Shown here in pieces: positions 28,438 to 38,000 of a stretch of 64,000 bases of DNA (position 1 is the first letter of the stretch; each line of letters begins with the position of its first letter). The DNA is taken from assembly GCF_030717995.2 (NCBI RefSeq), contig NZ_CP157743.1, forward strand, positions 2,072,501 to 2,136,500, written 5' to 3'. The translations under genes were made by a program, and so were the position numbers. The notes under the pieces are model-generated. The model saw only the letters and a program-made list of their open reading frames with translations. It had not been told where the DNA came from and did no database searches. Origin of the DNA: Methylomarinum sp. Ch1-1. GTDB taxonomy: Bacteria; Pseudomonadota; Gammaproteobacteria; Methylococcales; Methylomonadaceae.

Positions 28438-28661
28438 ACTCATTCTATTAGTTTTATATGCTTGGTTTCTTAAGTTATCGATATAAGAAAATAATAGTAA
28501 ATGCCGGGCTTAATATATATTTTAATTCCCTGGCAGAAAGTTCGACGGTAAATAACCACAGTCATTCCGGCATGGAGCGCCGTAACCCTATAGTTATCAT
28601 GAATGATGGCTTATACAACTAAACTTATTCGCAATCGCTTATTCTCGTTGAATTTAAAATA

Positions 28662-29360
28662 ATGAATATAATAAAAAAAATAGTATTCTTACTAATCATG
28701 TTAGTTGCTGTCGAAATATCGGCGGACAACACTAACGAAGATATACAATCGTGGGGCAATGTAACTGCTATTACTTCTTTAGGCCGGTTTGATCCCGCTT
28801 TGGATAAAGTGAAATTGTGGCTGGAGGCTCAGGGCCGTTTCGGAGATGATATTTCAAAATTTTCTCAAGCTATTTTACGTACTGCACTAGGCTATTCGGT
28901 TTATGATAATTTAAGCTTCTGGTTCGGTTATGCTTGGATACCCAGTGAACCGACGGGTTCGTCATCTTTTGATGAACACCGTCTATGGCAACAAATGATA
29001 TGGAACCATTCCTTGGCAGGCGGCAAGTTTATGTCTCGCTCTCGATTGGAACAACGTTTCGATGAACGGGGTGACGATGTCGGCTGGCGCTATCGTCAAT
29101 TCTTGAAATATTACCATCCCATTAAGGCGGCGCCAAAACTAAGTTGGGTTGTCTGGAATGAGGTTTTTGTTGGCCTCAACAGACCAGATTGGAAGGCAGA
29201 CAATGGTTTCGACCAGAACCGTGCTTTTGTCGGGTTAGGGTTTCAAATGGATAAACAGGTCAGAACGGAATTTGGATACATCAATCAGTATATTCGCAAA
29301 CCTTCTGCCAATGACGCGATGAATCATATTATTTCTTTGAACGTATTTATGAACTTTTAA
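28662..29360 (+). CDS. DUF2490-family outer-membrane-type protein
   Basis: A 232-residue exported protein. After a signal peptide (IVFLLIMLVAVEISA) come alternating aromatic strands such as VKLWLEAQGRFGDD, LSFWFGYAWIP, RLWQQMIWN and FMSRSRLEQRF, ending with NVFMNF. This fits a small beta-barrel of the DUF2490 family, function unknown. It is flanked on both sides by repeat ends and lies in AT-richer DNA than its neighbours, which may mean transfer. Confidence 0.8.
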   Translation: MNIIKKIVFLLIMLVAVEISADNTNEDIQSWGNVTAITSLGRFDPALDKVKLWLEAQGRFGDDISKFSQAILRTALGYSVYDNLSFWFGYAWIPSEPTGSSSFDEHRLWQQMIWNHSLAGGKFMSRSRLEQRFDERGDDVGWRYRQFLKYYHPIKAAPKLSWVVWNEVFVGLNRPDWKADNGFDQNRAFVGLGFQMDKQVRTEFGYINQYIRKPSANDAMNHIISLNVFMNF

Positions 29361-29385
29361 CGTAGCTATTCAATATAAAAATGCT

Positions 29386-29600
29386 TTTTCTACTATCAGG
29401 GGCTGGGTCAATATATCCCTGGCAACTAACAGCCCCTGCTTAACGCGGCACTTGCACATCCATGTGCGTCGGGCTTGGATGCGACATATGCTCGCCATGG
29501 CGGGTGGAAATGCGGATTTTACAGGAGCCAAAATCTGCCTTGTCGCAGACACTTCTTCCGCATCTAACTGAATTCCTAAAATTTTTGTCGTGTACAGAGG
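29386..29600. repeat. Decayed relative of the large MITE
   Basis: Contains CGCGGCACTTGCACATCCA and GGAAATGCGGATTTTACAGG followed by AAAATCTGCC and GCAGAC, phrases that also occur inside the 34424-34901 element. It closes with the TTTTTGTCGTGTACAGAGG end of the other repeat family. No terminal repeats of the GTAA type remain. Confidence 0.45.
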
Positions 29601-29668
29601 AGGCTCGGTTGATTTTATTTTCAATCGAGTCCGATAATGCTCTAGCCAGCCTCTTCGGCGCCGGCTGA

Positions 29669-32600
29669 CTAATGGGGGATCTTTCCGGTTTCATTGACTA
29701 GGCGATCGTCAATCGTATACACAGGTTTCTTTTCTTCACCCTCTTGCTGAAGCACGGTCTCGGGCAATTTCTGAAAATTCCATGAACTCTGTGCGCTTTG
29801 TTGGACAGTCTCGCTTAGTGCGATGGCCTTGCCGGCGTTGCTCCCCAATGACTGCAGGCGGGTGGCCCGGGTGATTGTTTCGCCCAGAATTGTATAGTTC
29901 ATTTTGACCGATGAGCCAATGTTGCCTTCGATCACTGCGCCTGCGGCGAGTCCGAAGCCCCCATAGACGGCGTTGTACAGCGGGTTGTCCTGATCGCGCA
30001 ACGCCTTCAAGCCTCGCAAGGCGTCAAGGCAGGACGAAATCGCCGCATCCGCCTGGTTGAACGGAAAATAGGCGATCAGGCTGGTACCCACATATTCGGC
30101 CACTTGTCCGCCATGCTCGATAATACAGCTTGAGCAGGTTTCCAAATAACTGTTGATGATTTCGGCAATCTCTTCGGCGGAAAAGCGATCCGACAAGGTG
30201 GAAAAACCCAGCATGTTCCCGAACAATACCAGTTTTTCGGTGCTTTTGACCGGCACGGTCAAGGGGTTAGTACCCTCGGTGAGGAGTTTGAGCACGGCGG
30301 GCTGAGTATAGCGCCCGATGATATGGTGAGATTGGGCGATATTGCGCAACATCATGCGTATTGCTTGCAGCAAGACGCCGCTTTCTTCATTGAGACACAC
30401 CGTGCGCATGCCCCAGTCGCTGAACAGGCGTTGTTCGAGCCCGTATTCCGCGCTAAGTATGGTCAAGTCCCTGTGTCGGGTATCGGAGCGGATTTTTTCC
30501 AGCAACGTATCCACGACGGAGGGCTGGCCTTCGAGGATTTGAAAGAAATATTCGTGAACCGAAATCAGTACGCCGGTTAAGCCCAGTTTTTGATTGTTCA
30601 GACTGGATTTACGCCCCAGTTCAACGATCTCTTCATCGCTGAACGCGGCGTGCATCGTGCTGACGTACATGATCCGCTTGAGACCCCGCTCTCGTCCCCC
30701 GGCGGCGCGGTCTTGTGTCGCCAGGTGCTGAAGCGCCTTGGACATCAGCCCGGAGCCCTTGGTCAACGCCTTGAAATCGGTTTGCGACAACACGGTCAAT
30801 TCGCAACCGGAAATGCAGCGTACGGTTTCCGCCCGCCGATTGAGATAAGTCTGTGTGATTTCGCCGAAGTAATCGCCCGGCCCCAGTTCTGCTACCTTGC
30901 GGTCATCCTTGATGACTTCCAGCCGACCGGATTCCACCACATAGGCCATTTCGGCCTCGTCGCCTTGATGAAAAATTTCGTCGCCTTGCGCGAAGCGTAT
31001 CTTTTGCAGGCGTGCCATAGGCGCTGGCGCAAGCACTGCGATATCGCTACGGAAGGGGATTACCAAGGCCCAATCGATCATGATGCGCAGGTTTTTTTCC
31101 AAACCGGGCATGGCCAGAAGCTGGCCGAGTCTAGACAGCAGCCAGGCGATCCTGCCTCTGAAGGTAAAGGCTTTTACATCACAAAACGAATTGAATCCGA
31201 TGCTGTAAGGCTTGATTAATTTATTCCGGCCCTGATAAGGACGGGTGGTGAAGCCTTGCGTTTTAGCCCAGGCATTATAGCCTGCGGCGGTCCCCAGGGC
31301 CTCCCAGTCGGCGGCAGTGATGAAAGGATGTTCGTCGCCTTGTGTTTTTGGAGCCGCAAGCCAAATGTGCGGATGAGCTTCGAGGCACAAGTCGCCGTCG
31401 ACGGCGAAAGGCCAGGCCAGGGCGGTGGCTCCCTGCAAGCGCACGACCGGGGCACTGAAACAGGCATTGATCAACAGCCCCGCTGCAAGGCGTCCTCCGT
31501 TGGTCAAGATGACTTCCTGTTCGGCAACACCGGTGATTTTTTCGGCCTTGTGCAGGGTGACTCCGGCTTTTTCAAGACAGTCATCGCGCACGGACATGTG
31601 TTCCCGTTCGAAATCAGCATAAACGTATTCCGGGTCTTCGTAGAGATGAACCTGATACCCTGAATCACGTAGCACCGGATAGGACGGCGTCATGGCGCGC
31701 AGCATTTGACAAATCTCCGCTGCGACGCTGCAAGCCAGTTCGCCCGATCCTATGATCGCAACGCTCAAGAACCGCGACCGTTCGTCGGCGTCTTCTGTGA
31801 ATTCCGCCTGTTCGATCAGTTCGAGCAGACACTTGCGAAGGTGTAAGGCATCGCCCACTGAATCGATCGGATAAGCATGGGACAGCATGCCCGGAATCGA
31901 GGATGTATTCGGTTTTGCTGATTGCGCGAGGACCAACTCGCTGTATCCCAACGTGATTCGCTCGCCGCTAGGACGGCGGGCTAACACCTGCCGGTTGTTG
32001 TTGTCGATCGAATCCAAGCGTCCCACGATAACGTTGACCCGAGGAATGACCCGCCGGATCGGATTGACCACGTTGCCGGGTTGCACCGTTCCGCCGATGA
32101 CCTCCGGTAACAACGGCTTAAGCACGAAATTCGAATTGTCGTGCAGCAAGCTAATCTTAACGTTCGAGTAGGCGCCGATCAGTCGCTCGATTTTCATCGC
32201 GGCATGCAATGCGGCAAACCCTCCGCCGGCGATGACGATTTCGGCCGGCTGGTCCCGGGCTTCCGGCTTGCGCCAATGCCCTGCGGAATTGATGAAAGTG
32301 GACAGCATGACGCCATAGAATAGGATATGCGCGGTCAGGGTTTCAGGCAGCAAGGAGGCGAAGAATAAAAATGCGCACAGCATAAACAGCGACAAGGGGC
32401 GCAGCAAAATGCCCGCAATCATCAATAAACCGGCGGATACTTCAACTAAGGCCATGAACAACGAAAAGCCTTCAGGCGCTGAAGACAGAATGGGGACCTC
32501 GTAAAGTTTGATGATGGCCACCGATAGATTGGGCTGCATGATCTTGAAGGCGATCCCCAAATAGAGCATCGTTAAGCCTGTCAAAACCCGCATGATGAAT

Positions 32601-33316
32601 TGCGCCCGGGCTCTGGGCTGGGCCGCGAGCCAGGACTGGATGCCGTGCAGAGAAGCGGGGGTGGAGAGCGGGAGATAATGTCTTCCCGGGCCTTGCATCA
32701 GCAGATAAATCGAAGTGCCGAGCAATGCTCCGCCGTAGGCTAGGAAGTCCAGGCCGAATAGCACGCCGGCCAACAAGCCCAAAGCCATCAGCAGCACCGC
32801 GCAAAATCGAACGTAAACGCCGAACAGAATCGCCAGTCCTAACAGGAATTCCAGCCAGCGTAGCCATGCCCAGCCTGGACCCAATAGTCGTAACTCGAGG
32901 TCGGGAACAAATAAGGTCGGCGAAGTAAACGGTTCCACGCCGGTGCGCGGTTCGACGCCAAAAGCCGAGGATATCAGCATCCAGGCCAAACAGACCCGGA
33001 GGATTCGGGGTACATGCTCGCCGTACGAAGCGAGCCGGGCCTGGAGATCCGGAAATAATTCACGAGCGCCAGTGAAGCCGAGCCTTATCCAACCGAAGAT
33101 GAATAACAAAAACATCGAGACCATCGCGACATTGCCGAACGATAGCTCGGTATAAAACGACGGTTTCGGCAATGCGTTCCAATGTGCGATCTGTTCCGGC
33201 GTCAACACCCAGCGTTCATGCGCTCCGCATTCCGGGACAAACAGCACCGAGACCACGAATGCCAGAGAGAAAAAAGAGAGTGAATCTGCGAATAGGGCTT
33301 TTGTCTTTTTTATCAT
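29669..33316 (-). CDS. DoxX-like/flavin reductase/cNMP-binding/BLUF/pseudo-cyclase fusion
   Basis: A 1215-residue inner-membrane protein with at least five parts. Residues 55-345 are a polytopic DoxX-like region. Residues 357-700 form a type II NADH dehydrogenase-like FAD domain (EIVIAGGGFAALHAAMKIE). Residues 770-855 are a cyclic-nucleotide-binding fold (FHQGDEAEMAYVVESGRLEV and GPGDYFGEI). Residues 878-975 are a BLUF blue-light domain with the flavin-switch residues Tyr884, Asn907/908, Gln926 and Trp968-Met970. Residues 1025-1195 resemble the cyclase of Beggiatoa bPAC, but the metal aspartates are Asn1034 and Thr1078. Light sensing may thus be tied to respiratory redox state rather than cAMP synthesis. 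The gene is monocistronic. Confidence 0.85.
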   Translation of the reverse strand: MIKKTKALFADSLSFFSLAFVVSVLFVPECGAHERWVLTPEQIAHWNALPKPSFYTELSFGNVAMVSMFLLFIFGWIRLGFTGARELFPDLQARLASYGEHVPRILRVCLAWMLISSAFGVEPRTGVEPFTSPTLFVPDLELRLLGPGWAWLRWLEFLLGLAILFGVYVRFCAVLLMALGLLAGVLFGLDFLAYGGALLGTSIYLLMQGPGRHYLPLSTPASLHGIQSWLAAQPRARAQFIMRVLTGLTMLYLGIAFKIMQPNLSVAIIKLYEVPILSSAPEGFSLFMALVEVSAGLLMIAGILLRPLSLFMLCAFLFFASLLPETLTAHILFYGVMLSTFINSAGHWRKPEARDQPAEIVIAGGGFAALHAAMKIERLIGAYSNVKISLLHDNSNFVLKPLLPEVIGGTVQPGNVVNPIRRVIPRVNVIVGRLDSIDNNNRQVLARRPSGERITLGYSELVLAQSAKPNTSSIPGMLSHAYPIDSVGDALHLRKCLLELIEQAEFTEDADERSRFLSVAIIGSGELACSVAAEICQMLRAMTPSYPVLRDSGYQVHLYEDPEYVYADFEREHMSVRDDCLEKAGVTLHKAEKITGVAEQEVILTNGGRLAAGLLINACFSAPVVRLQGATALAWPFAVDGDLCLEAHPHIWLAAPKTQGDEHPFITAADWEALGTAAGYNAWAKTQGFTTRPYQGRNKLIKPYSIGFNSFCDVKAFTFRGRIAWLLSRLGQLLAMPGLEKNLRIMIDWALVIPFRSDIAVLAPAPMARLQKIRFAQGDEIFHQGDEAEMAYVVESGRLEVIKDDRKVAELGPGDYFGEITQTYLNRRAETVRCISGCELTVLSQTDFKALTKGSGLMSKALQHLATQDRAAGGRERGLKRIMYVSTMHAAFSDEEIVELGRKSSLNNQKLGLTGVLISVHEYFFQILEGQPSVVDTLLEKIRSDTRHRDLTILSAEYGLEQRLFSDWGMRTVCLNEESGVLLQAIRMMLRNIAQSHHIIGRYTQPAVLKLLTEGTNPLTVPVKSTEKLVLFGNMLGFSTLSDRFSAEEIAEIINSYLETCSSCIIEHGGQVAEYVGTSLIAYFPFNQADAAISSCLDALRGLKALRDQDNPLYNAVYGGFGLAAGAVIEGNIGSSVKMNYTILGETITRATRLQSLGSNAGKAIALSETVQQSAQSSWNFQKLPETVLQQEGEEKKPVYTIDDRLVNETGKIPH

Positions 33317-33667
33317 TATTATTACCCTTTATTGAGCTGAAGTATGGCGCTGGCAAGGAAAATGAGCAGAGTAGTTGGGGGATGGCTGCACTGATTCTTT
33401 GCCAGGAGCGCTGTGAGCACATTTCTCTATCATACCGGTTGATCTTGCCTTTCCGGTCTATATTTGAAACCAGACTGTCTCGATAAGCATCCTAAATGGA
33501 AATAGATTGTTAACTATATTTACCGCATTATGCGAAAATAACAAACAATTAATTTTCGGCAAGATGTTTTGTCTCGAGTGTCCCTCTTCCGCCATCTAAT
33601 GTGAACAGAAAATCCAATAAATCCATAGCTACTCGCTCTGATAATATTACCCTGAGTCATTACAAAA

Positions 33668-33775
33668 GATATGCACAGAACTTGTGGATAACTCTGTGAG
33701 TAAGTCGTTATTAAGACACTCAAATCCGTGTTTTTTCTGTGTTTGTGTCAAATTGGTTACAATTTGTGCAGGCTG
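33668..33775 (+). repeat. DnaA-box-bearing repeat, copy 2
   Basis: Same orientation and layout as 26296-26410: ATGCACAGAACTTGTGGATA with a perfect DnaA box at 33683-33691, CTCTGTGAGTAAG, and the shared TTTGTGTCAAATTG. It lies upstream of the fusion gene's divergent side, in a region without genes. Confidence 0.6.
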
Positions 33776-33944
33776 GGTGTTTTGGCAGTAAATCAAAGGC
33801 ATACGTCGTTTTTAAGGGCGTTTGAATGAGTTTTCAACTCTTCCGTCACCCTCATATTCCACGCTGTTGGGTCATTGCGCATCGTTGTGACTAAAAAACA
33901 TAATATAAATGCCTGTAACGAAACCGCTATTGGCCTTTAGTATA

Positions 33945-33986
33945 TGGAGCGGTGATGGGACTCGAACCCGCGACCGGCTGATTACG
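33945..33986 (-). pseudogene. tRNA 3'-end-like fragment
   Basis: Read on the minus strand, 42 bases end GGGTTCGAGTCCCATCACCG followed by CTCCA. They show a T-arm with the TTCGAGT loop and a terminal CCA. There is no matching acceptor or D-arm 5' half upstream. The stem GCGGG/CCCAT is imperfect. It looks like the 3' remnant of a tRNA gene, as left by integration of an element at a tRNA attachment site, or a decayed tRNA. Confidence 0.45.
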
Positions 33987-34027
33987 TCGCGAGGACTGAA
34001 TCATGGATCAGGTGAATAGGGATATCG

Positions 34028-34318
34028 ATGTTCAGGTCTGGCAATCCTGAATTGATCAAGACCGGTTTGGATTTGCTGAATTTTCCAGCGATCTGTTTTG
34101 TGCAGTCAGGGGACAAGGTCTACGTGCGATACTTTCCAGCAGGCCGCCAGGCGTTCCTGGAGGATCGGTTAGAAACAGCCGGAAAAAGTGTGTTTCTTCG
34201 GGTACGAAAATACCGCGCAGATCGCTTGTTGGCACTGATGGCGAAAAATCGCTGTCAGCAGTTACCTCGGTGGATATGTCCGGTACGCGGCTCGACGTAC
34301 CCCCTGTTTCAGATCTAG
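34028..34318 (+). CDS. Short open frame of unknown function (doubtful)
   Basis: 96 residues, start MFRSGNPELIKTGLDLLNFP, basic in the second half (SVFLRVRKYRADRLLALMAK). It begins 40 bases after the tRNA-like fragment, which would suit cargo of a lost integrated element. No family recognised and no clear ribosome site. Confidence 0.25.
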   Translation: MFRSGNPELIKTGLDLLNFPAICFVQSGDKVYVRYFPAGRQAFLEDRLETAGKSVFLRVRKYRADRLLALMAKNRCQQLPRWICPVRGSTYPLFQI

Positions 34319-34423
34319 TCGAGACTAATACAAATTAGTAGGGGCCGATGTGTTCGAGCAGAAAACCATGAGAATTATATTATTATTGCAATTTAGCAAA
34401 GGAGTGCTAGCCTTAATAAATGT

Positions 34424-34901
34424 GTAACTATTCAGTATCTTTCAGGGTTTAGGGAGTAGACCATTGATTTCTCGGGACGCGTTCACCCAGCACCTAAATA
34501 CCCTAGGTTATTGGCTATGATTAATAATCTTCGTTAATTTAGGTGCTGGGTGAATACTTCCATGGCAGCTAACGGCATCCTGCCTCACGCGGCACTTGCA
34601 CTTCCCTGGGCGGCGGCCGCTAGCGATGTCCTATCTCACGCGGCACTTGCACTTCCCTGTGCGGCGTAAGCTCTGGCTGCAACGTCTGACTGCCAGGGAG
34701 GGTGGGAATGCCACACCGGTCGGGAACCGGTGAGGTAGACCGTCAGGGACGATGGAAATGCAGATTTTGCAGGCAGAAAATTGCTCCTGCAGTTTCTACA
34801 TTTCCGCCTTCCTTGGCGGTCAGAGCAAAAATCTGCCTGTTGCAGACAGCCCGATAAATCAATAGCCTACTCCCTCTGATAAAAATACGCTGAATAATTA
34901 C
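34424..34901. mobile_element. Large MITE, 478 bp, with 8-bp target-site duplication
   Basis: Terminal repeats GTAACTATTCAGTATCTTTC and, inverted, ...GCTGAATAATTAC, flanked by ATAAATGT on both sides (34416-34423 and 34902-34909). It is an inverted, longer relative of 25311-25518: shared parts include GGGAGTAGACCATTGATTTC, GGCATCCTGCCTCACGCGGC and ACAGCCCGATAAATC. Inside, the GCGGCACTTGCACTTCCCT segment is duplicated and extra GGAAATGCAGATTTTGCAGG material is present. No protein is encoded. Confidence 0.88.
34482..34554. mobile_element. Nested 73-bp element with perfect terminal repeats
   Basis: Begins TTCACCCAGCACCTAAAT and ends with the exact inverse, ATTTAGGTGCTGGGTGAA. It sits inside the larger MITE; the 25311-25518 relative lacks it and reads straight through (GGGACGCGTGAATACATCC inverted). 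An end of the same element occurs at 12799-12818. Confidence 0.8.
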
Positions 34902-35039
34902 ATAAATGTTTAAAAAGCACTTTTTGATTATTAATTAAACTTAGTTTTTTATAGGCTAAGACGCGCAACCCTTACCGTCATTTTCCTTGGGTATTCCGGG
35001 AATTTGTGTCAGTTATTTCATGGTCGCTAAAAATCATCT

Positions 35040-38000
35040 ATGACCTTCAACCTAAAAAAAGACATTGACGCCGCTGAGCGACCGCGGTTCATCCCCTGGT
35101 TTCTGGCATGCGCCGTTCTGATTGTCGGGTTTAGTGTTACGGCGGAGTTATGGCGGCACATGCGCCTTGACGACTCCGACAAACTTCAGGCCGAATTCGA
35201 ATTCTCGGTCGATATGGTTACCGGCATTATTTCTAACCGTTTGCGCGGCTATGCAATGATGATGCGAGGCGTCAAAGGTTTCTATGAGGGCTCCGAAAAC
35301 GTCTCCCTCAAAGAATTCGGAACCTATATCCGCGCTTTGGATTTGGATTATGAAAGCGGCGTGCAGGGAATCGGGATGGTTAAGGTCGTGTCTCATAACG
35401 AGAAGGAACGTCATATGGCCGACATGCGCCGCAACGGAATCTCCGATTACCGTATCAAGCCGCAGGGCGTTCGCCCTCGTTATGCGCCCATCGTCTACAT
35501 GGAGCCGATGGCGGGCGACAACCTGAAAACCCTCGGCGTCGATCTCTTGACGTTACCGGCGGCCCGGTCCGCGATGGCGCAGGCCCGCGATAAGGGCGAA
35601 CTTGCGATCACTTCCAAGCTGACATTGATCCAGGACGAGGATAAAAATGAAGCGCCTGGTTTTGTCATGTATTTACCGATTTACCGAGATGGGGCCAGTC
35701 TCGATAGCCAGGAAAACCGGCGCGAGGCCATTGTAGGCTGGGTCGACATGCCTTTGCGCATACACGATCTCATGGCGGAAATACAAGATTTATTTAGCTC
35801 CGATATCAACCTGAAAATTTATGACGGCGAGTCGAATCCGGAGCAAGCTTTATTGTATCGATGGGGGGATTGGTCCGAAGAAGCAGATTCTTCTTTGCGG
35901 CGACTGCAGACCCGTCGCCGGATAGATATCGGAGACCGGCAATGGACGTTGTCGATGAGCACAACGCCGGCATTTGAAGCGCGTGTTTCGAACCGGCAGC
36001 GTTCGTTGATGGCTGTCTCGATCGGCATTGTCTTGACGTTGATCTTGAGCTGTTTGGCTTGGCTGCTGGCTAGGGGGCGCAACCAGGCGCTGTTTCGCTA
36101 CCGTAAATTATTCGAGCAGGCCGGCGACGGCGTTTTGCTTGTGACTCGCGATTACCGTTTTATCGACGCTAATGCCGCCATCTTGGAGATGCTGGGTTAT
36201 CGCCGCGACGAGCTGATGAAGCTGCGCTTGTTCGATATTCTGGCTCCTCATGAATGGGCCAAGGTGAAAGAAGTGGCCGCCCACATTAAAGCCGGCTATC
36301 CGCACGTGCAGGAATGGGTGCATGTGCGTAAAAACGGCGAGGAATTTCCGGCCGAGGTCAACGTGCGTTGGTTAGATAAAGACGGTTATCTTGCAAGCGT
36401 ACGGGATCTTTCGGAGCGAAAAAAAACGGAGCAAGCCTTACGGGACAGTGAGGCGCGCTATCGGCTCATATTTAACGCCAATCCGTTGCCGATGTGGGTA
36501 TATGATATTGAGTCTCTGCAATTCCTGGCCGTGAACGATGCGGCGATCGCGCAATACGGTTATACGCGAAAAGAATTCTTAAGTATGTCTATTGCCGATA
36601 TTCGCCCGTCCGATGATGTGTCGCTTTTGCAGAAAAATATTAAACGCATTGCCGGTGTCGACAACTATTATAACGAGGCCGGTATTTGGCGACATCGCAA
36701 AAAGGACGGCACGTTGATTTGGGCCGAAATAACCGCTCACACGCTGACCTTTGAAGGCAGAAAAGCGGAGATCGTGCTTGCCCACGATGTCACCGCGCGG
36801 CTCGAGTCCGAGCAGCAGCTTTATTTAGCCGCGAAAGTCTTCGAATCCAGCCGAGAAGGCATTGTGGTGACCGACGCCGACAATGTGATCGTATCCGTTA
36901 ATCCGGCCTATTGCGGGATCAGCGGCTACTCGGCCGAGGAAGCGATCGGCAAGACCCCGCGCTTGCTGTCATCAGGCAAGCATGGCAAGGGTTTTTATCG
37001 GAAAATGTGGAACGATATATTGAACCGCGGCTATTGGCAGGGCGAAGTGATCAATCGGCGTAAAAGCGGCGACCTCTACCCGCAATGGATGTCGGTTAAC
37101 GTAATTCGTGATCAGGAGGGCCGCATTACTCATCATGTCGGCATATTAAGCGATCTTTCCCATTATAAGGCGGCCCAGGAGCGCATCCAGTTCCTCAGCA
37201 ATTTCGATCCGCTGACCCATTTGCCCAACCGCTCGCTGCTGCGCGACCGCACCCGTCTGGCTTTAGCGGCGGCCCGCAGATCGGGACGCCAAGCCGTGCT
37301 GATGTTTATCGACCTGGACCGCTTCAAGATCATCAATGATTCTTTAGGTCCCGATGCCGGCGACCAGTTGCTGAAAAAGTTATCGGATCGGTTGGTCAAA
37401 CACCTGCATCCGGACGATACGCTGAGCCGTCAAGGGGGTGATGAATTGGTTTTGCTGTTGCCCGACAGCAACGCCGAGGGAGCCGCTCACGTCGCCCAGA
37501 AAATATTGGTGTTGATTGCTGAGCCTTTCGACCTCGGCGATAGGTGCCTGTCGATAACGGCTAGCATCGGCATCGCCGAATATCCGCAAGACGGCGATAA
37601 CTTTGAACAACTTGTTCAATCAGCCGATGCGGCGCTGTTCAGGGCTAAAGAGAACGGCCGCAATAATTTCCAATTTTTTACCCAACAGTTACATGACAAA
37701 GCGAAACAAGTATTGGAGATCGAGAATGAGTTACGCCAAGCCTTGGTGCGCGGCGAATTATCGTTATATTACCAACCGCAAGTGGATGTGGACAGCCATG
37801 AAATCATCGGAGCAGAGGCGCTGATACGCTGGCATCATCCGAACAAGGGTCTGGTGCCGCCCGATAAGTTTATTCCCATTGCCGAGGAAAGCGGGTTAAT
37901 CGGCGAAATCGGCGATTGGGTTCTGCACGAAGCGGTCCGCCAGTCAGCTAACTGGAAAGCGAACGGACTCTGCATTGTTCCAGTCGCGGTTAATATTTCC

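Noticed and set aside
30590-31219. 209-residue plus-strand open frame inside the BLUF fusion gene
   Set aside because: Antisense shadow of a gene whose domains are clear on the minus strand.
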